Assembly (NCBI GenBank): GCA_964393615.1 | Contig: CAYMUR010000061.1 | Location: 1-32,474, forward strand | Direction of reading: 5' to 3' | Source: CAYMUR01 sp964393615 | Lineage (GTDB): Bacteria > Planctomycetota > Planctomycetia > Pirellulales > Pirellulaceae | Length of the DNA stretch: 32,474 nt | Shown: positions 24,759 through 32,474 of the stretch, one piece after another | Position numbering within the stretch: position 1 is the stretch's first letter | Layout of the letters: the number at the start of each line of letters is the position of its first letter | Program-made: the position numbers and the translations under genes | The notes under the pieces: model-generated | What the model was told of the DNA's origin: nothing | Databases searched by the model: none | What the model saw: only the letters and a program-made list of their open reading frames with translations

Positions 24759-25544
24759 TTCCCGGCCTCATATTTGGGGGGTAACAAAATCACGATTGAA
24801 TCGACGTCAACAACCACCATGCATTGACGAACTTTCAGATCTTGGCTGAGTAAGACAAGCGATCGCTGCAGTCCCTACAACCCGAACTAATTGCCCAATC
24901 TATCGGTTCGAATGGCACCGCAAGATTCGTTTTTTTTGACAAAACCCCAACAATCCTCAAACTCAGTGTATTCTGCGCTGCCAGGGCAATTGATTTAAAA
25001 TGCCACGGCGAAGAGAGGGTCTGAGGGGCCTGGTGGCCCCTTGTGACTTATATTTTCCGCTTCACCCAAAGGGAGCCGGATCGACCAAACGGGCATGACA
25101 CCACCAAATGCTTGACGCCCTTGTCACTCTGCTGGTTGGTCTTGTCACTCTGCTGGGTTGGTAATAGTCAAGTTCCCCTCAGGAGCTCACCAACTGACAC
25201 GCTGAACACAATCAAGCACTGAACGCTACCTGGACCGCTAGCAACGTTTATCCGAGCGCCACCTGTCGAGAAATTGACCCGTTGGGTGTGCCAGCACATC
25301 GTTTCACTGGAAAAGCGGTCGTCATCCCCAAGGGATCAGCACACACATTGCCCCGCAAACCACCCACCACGAGCACCATCGGTTGAGTAAACCGCCCCAG
25401 AAAAATCCCCTTCTCCTGACGTGCTCGGTACGAATCCTCTAGGCTTTCTCGCTAACCAGATTGCGCCACAAGCAAAAGTTCGTCGCGCCAACCACGTACT
25501 ATAGGATAGCCAACCAACAACGCGGCAGGTGAAATGACAACAAG
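24759..25544. other. Long gene-poor region between the porin-like gene and apt
   Basis: 786 bases without a supported gene. It contains a perfect hairpin AGGGGCC-TGGT-GGCCCCT (25024-25041) without a T-run, and a tandem duplication at 25120-25162. A short minus-strand open frame after apt (25336-25548) resembles no protein I know. The promoter of the porin-like gene should lie near the left end, but I cannot place it. Confidence 0.45.
25120..25162. repeat. Tandem duplication of 21-22 bp
   Basis: The segment 25120-25140 (CTTGTCACTCTGCTGGTTGG plus T) is repeated at once in 25141-25162 with one extra G. It lies in a non-coding gap and looks like a recent local duplication. Confidence 0.9.
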
Positions 25545-26078
25545 TCAATCATATTGGATTAAACTGTGAACCGCATGCGGAGTTACACGATCGATTCCTC
25601 GCAATTTGGTCAATTCAATCAAGAAAGCACAACCAGCAATCTTGGCTCCAGCTTTCTCTAACAACTTACAACATGCTTGAACCGTACCTCCGGTAGCTAG
25701 CAGGTCGTCGACAACCAGTACTTTTTGTCCCTCGCTGACACCATCAATATGGATTTCCAGTGTATCCGTACCATACTCCAGCTCATAATGAAAAGCATGT
25801 GTATCAAACGGGAGCTTATGTGGTTTTCGAATCGGAACAAAGCTCGTTTCCAATTCGATTGCCAACGGTGCAGCAAAAATGAAACCCCGTGCTTCGGCCG
25901 CTACGATCGCGTCCAGCGGCTCATCGCGGTAATGATCTGCCAGTAACCGTATGGCTTGCCGAAACGCCTCAGGAGTTGCCAGCAAGGGCGTAATATCCTT
26001 AAACAGAATTCCCGGTTTGGGAAAGTCAGGAATATCACGAATGTATTTTTTTAAGTCGATTTGAACAGCTGGGGACAT
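25545..26078 (-). CDS. apt: Adenine phosphoribosyltransferase
   Basis: 177 residues, the usual length. It converts adenine and PRPP into AMP and pyrophosphate (purine salvage) in the cytoplasm. Key features are IRDIPDFPKPGILFKDITPL (13-32), the adenine-side AAEARGFIFAAPLA (60-73), VPIRKPHKLP (81-90) and the PRPP-binding loop VLVVDDLLATGGT (120-132). The RKP loop has His where Gly is more common (RKPGKLP), a minor variation. The start at ATG 26078 matches the family N-terminus; GAGAG lies nine bases ahead. It stands alone between two long gene-poor gaps. Confidence 0.98.
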   Translation of the reverse strand: MSPAVQIDLKKYIRDIPDFPKPGILFKDITPLLATPEAFRQAIRLLADHYRDEPLDAIVAAEARGFIFAAPLAIELETSFVPIRKPHKLPFDTHAFHYELEYGTDTLEIHIDGVSEGQKVLVVDDLLATGGTVQACCKLLEKAGAKIAGCAFLIELTKLRGIDRVTPHAVHSLIQYD

Positions 26079-26605
26079 GGCGGATTACTCTCAGAAACAG
26101 TAGTTGGACAAGACCATTTTATGAATCACAATTAAGCATTTTTTACGTTGGAGTTCCCGGTATGCCTTGCAAAATCATCTGACCTATAAACACTCACCAG
26201 AAACAGCACACCGGTCAGCTGGTAAGATAGATTAAGAGTACCCGTCCACCTTGAGAGTGTGTCATGTTGGATGACAATTACCGACACCTTAACGCTACAT
26301 TCCCGAAAAAATCAATATATCCGGGGCCGTGACCTGAGGGAAGGGTCGAGCGGACAAGATCCCTGTCCGACGGAAAATCAAACCGCCAAAGAGCAACTAG
26401 CCACTCTTCAGTGAACTGGCGACCACCGTTCGATGTCGCCCGCATTCCTGGCAACCGCCGGCCAGTTGTGCTCTCGGGACAACTTCGTATATCACATTCA
26501 AACGAGATGACAACCGAATGTAGAAATCGGGAAAGCAGCGAGAAAATTTTCCATTGCCACCAACAGGTTCCCCTCGGCAGACCTACTGCCGAAAAACGGC
26601 TACCA
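26079..26605. other. Intergenic region between apt and the sigma-factor gene
   Basis: It should contain the apt promoter and the end of the sigma-factor transcript. Two small perfect hairpins are visible: CGGACA/TGTCCG (26351-26369) and CGGCAG/CTGCCG (26575-26591). Neither is followed by a T-run on the minus strand. No gene is supported. Confidence 0.4.
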
Positions 26606-27478
26606 TCATCTCTGGGAAGCAATGAGGTCCCAGTGACGTTCGCGCGGATCCTTCAGGCCGTTCGCCAATTTTCCAAGGGCTTCAGTTTCGATCTGGCGCA
26701 CCCGTTCACGAGTAAGAGATAGTTCTTCGCCGATTTCTTTCAGAGTCCGTGGCTCCATGTTATCCAAACCAAATCGCATGCGCAACACGGTCGCTTCACG
26801 TAGATCCATCGTTTCGAGCATTTCCCGGACGTGTCTCAGTGCGTCATGCTCAAGCAATTCGTCTTCGGGCGTTTTCATTCCTTCATCTTCGATCATCTCA
26901 CCAAGTGACCAACCGGCATCAGCCTGGTCGGTTTGCGGTGTCGAATTGTAAATTTTGATCGCTTTTTTGATAATCGGCAACTTCTTCTTGGCCAATCCTA
27001 GCACACGAGCAATTTCCTCGGGCGTGGGAGTACGTCCCAATTCCTCGGTCAGTCTGGCATTTGCGCGGCGCCATTTTGATAACAGTTCGACCATATAGGC
27101 CGGAACTCGAATTGTTTTGGAGGAATTGATCAACGCGCGTTTAATCGACTGTTTAATCCAATAACTGGCATACGTACTAAAACGTGTCCCGACTGCCGGA
27201 TCAAAGCCTTCGACAGCCCGCAACAATCCCAGGTTACCTTCTTCGATCAAGTCCTGCAGACCCAATCCTTTGCCGGTGTACCCACGGGCAATATTAACAA
27301 CCAGACGTAAGTTAGCCCGCACCATGCGGTCGCGAGCGCGTACGTCTCCTCCTGCAATAGCGGTTGCCAAATCGCGTTCATCATCGGCTGAAAGAAGTGC
27401 CGTTTCATTGATTTCACGCAGATACGTTTCTAACGGTGTCTGCACAGAAGGACCACTTTTTTTTCGTTGTTTTTGCAT
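26606..27478 (-). CDS. RNA polymerase sigma-70 family factor (RpoD/RpoS-like, short)
   Basis: 290 residues from ATG 27478, chosen because region 1.2 then begins soon after. It directs RNA polymerase to promoters. Region 1.2 is TPLETYLREINETALLSADD (14-33). Region 2 includes ANLRLVVNIARGY, DLIEEGNLGLLRAVEGFDP and FSTYASYWIKQSIKRAL (100-116), the -10 recognition helix. Region 3 follows (KTIRVPAYMVELLSKWRRAN, then TEELGRTPTPEEIA). Region 4 includes REATVLRMRFGL and the helix-turn-helix TLKEIGEELSLTRERVRQIE (246-265). It has no region 1.1, so it is a group 2-like or a small primary-type factor. It lies downstream of rpsA in the same direction, 298 bases after it and beyond a strong terminator, so it probably has its own promoter. 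Confidence 0.96.
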   Translation of the reverse strand: MQKQRKKSGPSVQTPLETYLREINETALLSADDERDLATAIAGGDVRARDRMVRANLRLVVNIARGYTGKGLGLQDLIEEGNLGLLRAVEGFDPAVGTRFSTYASYWIKQSIKRALINSSKTIRVPAYMVELLSKWRRANARLTEELGRTPTPEEIARVLGLAKKKLPIIKKAIKIYNSTPQTDQADAGWSLGEMIEDEGMKTPEDELLEHDALRHVREMLETMDLREATVLRMRFGLDNMEPRTLKEIGEELSLTRERVRQIETEALGKLANGLKDPRERHWDLIASQR

Positions 27479-27698
27479 TGTGCAGGTACCATCAGGCTTT
27501 GAGGTTCGGACTATGAAAAGTTGAGCATGGGGTGAGAAAACATTCACCAGGGGCTGGTGAAGACGCCGGCAGAGCATTTCAACTCCCTGGACATCCATTC
27601 TCGACTAGACTCCACTATCGTCCCGGACACCCAGCCAGCTATAGCCACTAGTACAACTGTGGAAGTAAGACGAATGTGACCAGATTAGGGCACATACC

Positions 27699-27735
27699 GA
27701 AAAAAACGGCCCCGATGATTAAGACCACCGGGACC
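27699..27735 (-). terminator. Rho-independent terminator of rpsA
   Basis: On the minus strand an 11-bp stem (CGGTCCCGGTG at 27735-27725 with CATCGGGGCCG at 27716-27706, two G-U pairs) closes an eight-base loop and is followed by seven T residues. It begins 42 bases after the rpsA stop. Confidence 0.92.
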
Positions 27736-27776
27736 GATATGCAATCTATAAGATGCTGACAACCCGAACGTACAAC

Positions 27777-29870
27777 CTAAGTTTTGACCTCCGACTCACC
27801 AACAGCTTCGTCGTCACCGGAGGCTTTGCTGTCGGCCGATTCGTCACTGCTGGCTGATTCAGCACTGTCGGCTGATTCAGCACTGTCGGCCGATTCAGCA
27901 CTGTCAGCCGATTCAGCACTGTCGGCTGCTTCGTCACTGTCAGCCGATTCAGCACTGTCGGCTGCTTCGTCACTGTCGGCTGATTCAGCACTGTCGGCTG
28001 ATTCAGCACTGTCGGCTGCTTCGTCACTGTCGGCTGATTCGTCACTGCTGGCTGATTCATCCGAAGCAACCTCTTCAACGACTTGCTCTGGTTCTTCCAT
28101 CGCAGCCGTACTAATCAACGGTCCGGATTGGCCCAAACCTCCCTTGAGATTGGAGGTATCCGCCGACTCACTCGGTGTGGAACTTGCCATTTCTGCTGCT
28201 TCATCTTCTTCGGCCCATTCCACGCGTTTACGCGACAAACCAATTTTTCGTTCGTCCGTATCGACTCGCAGAATCTTGACCTCAATCTCTTCACCCACTT
28301 TCACGATGTCTTCCGCATTTTCAACCTTGTGATCAGCCAGCTCCGAAACGTGCAACAAGCCTTCCAGACCATCTTCTAGTCCAACAAACACCCCAAAGTT
28401 GGTGATCTTGGTTACCTTGCCTTGAACAAGTTGGCCTGACGTGTATTTACTAGGAATCCGATCTGACCACGGATCTTCGTCTTTCTGTTTCAAGCCCAAA
28501 GCAATCCGTCGTCGGCTTGGATCAACGGAGAGAACCCGACATTGTATTTCCTGGCTCTTTTCCAGCATCTCACTGGGATGACTGATCTTTCGTGTCCAGG
28601 ACATATCTGAAACGTGAAGTAACCCATCGATTCCTTCTTCGATTTCGACAAAAGCACCATAATTTGTCAAATTCCGGACTTTTCCGGTTACCAACGAATC
28701 GACCGGATAGCGATCCACTACCTTGTCCCAGGGATTCTCCTGAGTCTGTTTCATTCCTAATGAAATTTCCTGATTGTCCTTGTTAACACCAAGAACCATC
28801 ACCTCAATTTCATCCCCAATTTGTACTAATTCGTTCGGATGACTGATGCGTTTTGTCCAGGACATTTCGCTGATATGTACCAGCCCTTCAATTCCTTCTT
28901 CTAGTTTTACAAAAGCACCATAACTCATGACATTCACAACACTGCCGTTTACGGTCGTGTTGACCGGATATCTGACTTCGACCTCTTCCCAGGGGCTTGG
29001 TGACTTCTGCTTCAACCCGAGTGCAATTTTTTCTTTTTCACGATTGATGTCCAGTATTTGGACTTCTATCTCCTGATCAATGGCAACCATTTCAGATGGA
29101 TGCCCAATGCGTCCCCAACTCATGTCCGTGATATGTAACAGCCCATCAATTCCACCTAGATCGACAAATGCACCAAACTCGGCAATATTCTTGACGATAC
29201 CTTTGCGTAATTGACCGACTTCCAGTTCAGCCAACAATGCCGTGCGATCTTCTTGCCGTTGTTTCTCGATCAATGAACGGCGACTGACGACAATATTCCG
29301 ACGAGCTTCATCAATCTTCAACACTTCACATTGAACGACACGACCAATGTAGTCTCCAATATCGTGTGGTCGTCGAATGTCGACCTGACTGGCCGGTAAG
29401 AAAACATTGACACCGATGTCAACCAAAAGTCCACCCTTGATCTTTCGCGTCACGGTACCGGTCACCACCTGACCTTCCTCGACCGACTTCATCATTTCCT
29501 GCCAACGCAGGATCTTTTCAGCCTTTCCTTTGCTCAGCTGAATCATGCCCTGCACGTCATCCAGACGCCCAGACGCATTTTCCACCTCTTCGACCAATAC
29601 CTGAATCACATCGCCTTCAGCAGGCGGAGTTTCGTCTTCTTCCCATTCACGCCGTGGAATACTACCTTCGCTTTTGTAGCCGATATCCAACAAGACCACA
29701 TCATTGTCCACGCGAATGATCCGCCCTTCAACGATTTTGTTGGTTTCGATCAGACTTTCTGCTGCAATCGTGGCAAGTCCCGTTTCCACGGAGCCAGAAA
29801 GCGCTTCGTTAAGTTCTTGTTCCCAGTCAGATTCACTTTCGAGATGTCGGATGAGGTTTCGATTGACCAT
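27777..29870 (-). CDS. rpsA: 30S ribosomal protein S1 with repetitive acidic tail
   Basis: 697 residues from ATG 29870. It binds mRNA on the 30S subunit and helps initiation. Six S1 (OB-fold) domains are visible at about 46-115, 133-200, 219-288, 304-375, 391-460 and 478-549. The last four have the classic YGAFV or FGAFV, GLLH and SHP-type signatures (e.g. NYGAFVEIEEGIDGLLHVSD). After about 560 comes a tail not found in typical S1: a spacer, then from about 603 to 682 Ser/Asp/Glu/Ala repeats (units like ADSAES). The tail is encoded by 18-bp tandem repeats. The frame is open for 28 more codons upstream, but MVNRNLIRHL is a better start. No strong ribosome site is seen, as is common for S1 genes, which are often self-regulated. 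Confidence 0.97.
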   Translation of the reverse strand: MVNRNLIRHLESESDWEQELNEALSGSVETGLATIAAESLIETNKIVEGRIIRVDNDVVLLDIGYKSEGSIPRREWEEDETPPAEGDVIQVLVEEVENASGRLDDVQGMIQLSKGKAEKILRWQEMMKSVEEGQVVTGTVTRKIKGGLLVDIGVNVFLPASQVDIRRPHDIGDYIGRVVQCEVLKIDEARRNIVVSRRSLIEKQRQEDRTALLAELEVGQLRKGIVKNIAEFGAFVDLGGIDGLLHITDMSWGRIGHPSEMVAIDQEIEVQILDINREKEKIALGLKQKSPSPWEEVEVRYPVNTTVNGSVVNVMSYGAFVKLEEGIEGLVHISEMSWTKRISHPNELVQIGDEIEVMVLGVNKDNQEISLGMKQTQENPWDKVVDRYPVDSLVTGKVRNLTNYGAFVEIEEGIDGLLHVSDMSWTRKISHPSEMLEKSQEIQCRVLSVDPSRRRIALGLKQKDEDPWSDRIPSKYTSGQLVQGKVTKITNFGVFVGLEDGLEGLLHVSELADHKVENAEDIVKVGEEIEVKILRVDTDERKIGLSRKRVEWAEEDEAAEMASSTPSESADTSNLKGGLGQSGPLISTAAMEEPEQVVEEVASDESASSDESADSDEAADSAESADSAESADSDEAADSAESADSDEAADSAESADSAESADSAESADSAESASSDESADSKASGDDEAVGESEVKT
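27838..28053. repeat. 18-bp tandem repeat (12 units) inside rpsA
   Basis: Twelve consecutive 18-base units of the type GATTCAGCACTGTCGGCT run without gaps, with variants GCTTCGTCACTGTCGGCT and GATTCGTCACTGCTGGCT. A thirteenth diverged unit follows to 28071. The period of six codons keeps the rpsA frame, so gain or loss of units only changes tail length. Confidence 0.97.
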
Positions 29871-30591
29871 GCTTGTTTCTCTGCGACGAGACAGAGCGCC
29901 GCAGAACCAAAAAAGAAAAAAAACATCTATACGCCGAACCGCCCCATCACTCACACGGTCATGGAAATTCCAAGCGATATCGGTAGAAGTCGAATAAATT
30001 TAACAGAATTTTCTGGCACCAACAACCGCGTCTGCCATGTAAATCTTCAGAGGTCTCTTGAAACAATTCAAAACGGCCCTTTGGCTTCGCCCGCCTAGCC
30101 GTGGCGATTTCCGATTTCTTTGTTGTCAGAAGCCAGCTATCAAAGCATTCCTACCCAGAACTTTCCCAATTAATAGGTAGTTATGCTTGATTTCACTGAA
30201 ATGCCGCCGGGATCTTTCCGGGAAGCCGATGGCGCCGTCAGGAGTTGGTGACGGCCTAAATGGTGGTCCCCTCTGGTGCCTTACTGAAAGTCCGAGCAAA
30301 TCCCAAATTCTTAAAAATTGTGTCCCGGACGGTGGATTCCATGCTGGAAGCCTCGAATTTCCTTGCGGTAAAGCGGACCTTGCTCACAATCCTGTATTCA
30401 TCGAATCGGTGTGTCGGGGCAAATAACACCACCCAGAAGACGCAGGATTGGCAACCACGGACAACGGTGAGAAAATTCTTTCCCTGGCAATCGAGTCCGT
30501 AACCGAACTACCGCGTCGTATGCCTACCGCCACCAAATCTCAAACCGTTGAGGTCCAAGTCGAATCTACCACTCACGCAACCGGTTTGTGC
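29871..30591. other. Intergenic region upstream of rpsA
   Basis: 721 bases between the end of the PQQ-like gene and the start of rpsA, both on the minus strand. It must contain the rpsA promoter and leader. The best -10-like element is TATAGA about 60 bases upstream of the start, without a fitting -35. One hairpin, GCCGTCA/TGACGGC (30234-30255), is present without a T-run. Several short open frames look like chance; I recognise no gene. Confidence 0.4.
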
Positions 30592-32474
30592 TCAACTCTC
30601 ATTGGGTACGAAACAAAGCATCTCACCAGTTTCAAGAGAAATTAAAATTCGGCCGGCATGATCGATCGCAGATCCACCCTTGACGGCATTGGCTGAAATG
30701 GGATGTATCCACGCGTCGCTTCCGTCCTTGATGTTCATCGCAACCAAAAACGGCTCCTCCAGGTTTGCGTCGGGATGACCTGTTGCCAGCAAGTGATTAG
30801 CGGAAAGAATGAAACTGGTGAAACGGCGTGCCATCTGATCTTGCCAGAGGACTTTCGGTGGTGTCCCCCCACGACGCAGAATCCAACGAGCAGCTTCTTC
30901 GCGTGGCCTCGTCGTTCCTGGTGGCAACGCCTCGTGGAGAGCAAGGTTTGTGAACTTGCTCCCTTCGTAGCTGGCGTGATGGATCAACGATGTACCGTCT
31001 TTATAAGTGTGATCGATCGACAGGTATTTTCCGTACTCCGGATAAAACGGATAGAATGCTGTGCGAAATTGCGAATTCACTTGTACCTTTGCCGTATTGA
31101 GGCAGTGGAGTGTATTCAGGTCAAACCTGGCCAATTCGTAAACGCCACCGGCGAGAAATTGTAGCTGGCCATCTACGATTGACAGATTGCCCTGCAGGCT
31201 GATCCCGTTGTCAACCTCTGCCGAAAGCTGGCCGGCCGTCAAATTTTGTGCTTTCAGTTTTCCCGTAACCGCATCCAAAGCAACGATGAATGTGCCGTCG
31301 TAATGGGCGATGCCAGCTGCGGCATAAACGGTTTCGTTTTCCACGACTACGCCGCCGGAAACTGGCCATGATGAAATAAGCTTGCCATAGATGGGAATCA
31401 CCCGTTCATGCGGCGCAACTCGAAAAGACCAAAGGAAACGACCGGTGGTGGCCTCGTAGGCATAGACATGACCATCTGCCGATCCGACAAACACTCGATC
31501 TTTTGCCACTGCGGGTGGATAATAGACCGGCCCCGCCGTGAACTGTTCCCAAACAAGTTCACCGTCTTCGTCAAACGCTCGTACTGCGCCGCTACGATCA
31601 GCAACGAAGCTCGCACCACCGGCAACGACCGGCGCGGTAGGCAACACGCCTGACGAAATCTTTGTCTTCCAGGCGAGTTTCATGTTGGCCGGAATTTTTC
31701 CAACCGTGACCCCACTTCTGGCGTTATTTCCAAGGTAACTCGACCAATCGCCTGAGTATGCACCGAGCGGCTCGACCGATTCAATATTTTCTCCCTTCGT
31801 CAATGCATCATGATAAACCTCTTTCGTGTTGTTATGAGGATTATTGCTCGGAGCAAGCGAAATATTACCGTAGAGTGAAAGCTGACATCCACACATCCAC
31901 GGTCCCCAATACAGATGGCCGTTGGAAATGATTACACCGTCCTGGCAGGGAGGCCTCATAGGATCGATATGTTGTGCCGTGAGCGTATCGGTCAACACAC
32001 GAACCGTTCCGCCGTTGGCCCGAAAAAACACACTGTCCACACATCCCGTGGCTCGCGTGCAGGCGCGGCGAGCGGGAAATTCATCCAATACGTTTCCTGT
32101 TTCGTATTCAAGTCGGACCCCGCTCTTTGATTTTTGTGGACCGGCTGCCCAAATGGCGTCGTCTCGCAAAACGAGCTGTAAATTTCCCATTGGGTAAGTC
32201 CAGGCGAGCTTCCCATCGGTCGTTGAGGCAACGACAAGCTTTTCACGTTGGGGACCGGCAAAAAAGATATGATCGTTCGTGCATTTCATGTAGCACGTTG
32301 TCGAGTAACCAGTCACGTAATGTTGAGCACGGCCGTTGGACGCAATTGCATCCAGCAGCTCTTTGTCCGAATTCTTCCAAAGCAATGTTCCATCGTTAGC
32401 GTCAATGCAAGCGAGAAATTTCTGTGGACAGTAGCAAAAAATCTGGTCACTGTTCATGCAAACGGCGCGAGCAT
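30592..32474 (-). CDS. PQQ-like beta-propeller repeat protein, 5' end cut off by window edge
   Basis: About 627 residues are visible. The frame runs open past the ATG at 32457 to the window edge (ARAVC precedes it), and the protein starts mid-repeat, so the N-terminus is missing. Repeats with the PQQ-propeller pattern are clear: FLACIDANDGTLLWKNSD, LVVASTTDGKLAWTYPMGN, FVADRSGAVRAFDEDGELVW, VFVGSADGHVYAYEATTGRF and TFIVALDAVTGKLKAQN. The middle has a cysteine-bearing stretch (GHLYWGPWMCGCQLSLYGN). This is the BamB/quinoprotein-dehydrogenase fold, but no PQQ-dependent catalytic residues can be confirmed. Such large propellers are frequent in planctomycetes, usually exported; their role here is unknown. 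TGA at 30592-30594 ends it. Confidence 0.9.
   Translation of the reverse strand, partial: ARAVCMNSDQIFCYCPQKFLACIDANDGTLLWKNSDKELLDAIASNGRAQHYVTGYSTTCYMKCTNDHIFFAGPQREKLVVASTTDGKLAWTYPMGNLQLVLRDDAIWAAGPQKSKSGVRLEYETGNVLDEFPARRACTRATGCVDSVFFRANGGTVRVLTDTLTAQHIDPMRPPCQDGVIISNGHLYWGPWMCGCQLSLYGNISLAPSNNPHNNTKEVYHDALTKGENIESVEPLGAYSGDWSSYLGNNARSGVTVGKIPANMKLAWKTKISSGVLPTAPVVAGGASFVADRSGAVRAFDEDGELVWEQFTAGPVYYPPAVAKDRVFVGSADGHVYAYEATTGRFLWSFRVAPHERVIPIYGKLISSWPVSGGVVVENETVYAAAGIAHYDGTFIVALDAVTGKLKAQNLTAGQLSAEVDNGISLQGNLSIVDGQLQFLAGGVYELARFDLNTLHCLNTAKVQVNSQFRTAFYPFYPEYGKYLSIDHTYKDGTSLIHHASYEGSKFTNLALHEALPPGTTRPREEAARWILRRGGTPPKVLWQDQMARRFTSFILSANHLLATGHPDANLEEPFLVAMNIKDGSDAWIHPISANAVKGGSAIDHAGRILISLETGEMLCFVPNES

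Noticed and set aside
25336..25548. Small open frame directly after apt
   Set aside because: Low-complexity Trp/Gly/Arg content, no ribosome site and no resemblance to any family.
26278..26622. Minus-strand open frame after the sigma-factor gene
   Set aside because: Overlaps the end of the sigma gene and has random-looking composition.
27838..28053. Possible CRISPR array
   Set aside because: Units are 18 bp with no spacers and lie in frame inside a coding sequence.
27784..28332. Long plus-strand open frame rich in Ser/Ala/Leu opposite rpsA
   Set aside because: It is the mirror of the 18-bp repeat, which has no stop on either strand; the S1 frame explains the sequence.

Overview
The window looks like chromosomal DNA of a planctomycete, most likely of the Pirellulales type, with about 50% GC. 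The evidence is indirect but consistent: several proteins match families I know mainly from planctomycetes (the short conserved protein at 452-1045, the coiled-coil protein at 1121-1861, tandem outer-membrane barrel proteins, an Lpg1974-type porin and a PQQ-like beta-propeller protein). Operons are short, intergenic gaps are long, and many genes lack a strong Shine-Dalgarno sequence.

Layout. Positions 1-54 hold the 5' part of a tRNA-Pro gene. 452-3272 carry two lineage-type hypothetical proteins and the flotillin-like scaffold floA, whose stop codon lies in a 15-bp tandem repeat. 3657-8484 carry a large secreted glycosidase-like protein, a TIM-barrel sugar-phosphate isomerase/epimerase-type protein and an exported endonuclease/exonuclease/phosphatase-fold protein. 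8932-11418 hold two tandem paralogous outer-membrane proteins. 11765-12451 is a SAM methyltransferase. 12528-18842 is a complete five-gene peptide ABC importer operon (binding protein, two permeases, two ATPases) whose permeases resemble YejB and YejE. 19160-20335 is a membrane-tethered trypsin-like protease, followed by tRNA-Val.

The right third is dominated by translation and transcription genes: thrS and infC on the + strand, then on the - strand a porin-like protein, apt, a sigma-70 factor and rpsA, which has an unusual repetitive acidic tail. The window ends inside a PQQ-like beta-propeller gene that runs off the right edge.

Regulatory signals I can support are a strong terminator after rpsA, a strong terminator after the methyltransferase that lies inside the 3' end of the opposing ATPase gene, promoter-like sequences before thrS, infC and the ABC operon, and a structured infC leader. 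I see no insertion sequence, prophage, CRISPR array, toxin-antitoxin pair or defence island. This reads as an ordinary housekeeping and envelope region. The most interesting points are the S1 repeat tail, the Yej-like transporter with separate ATPases, the infC leader and the repeat at the end of floA.
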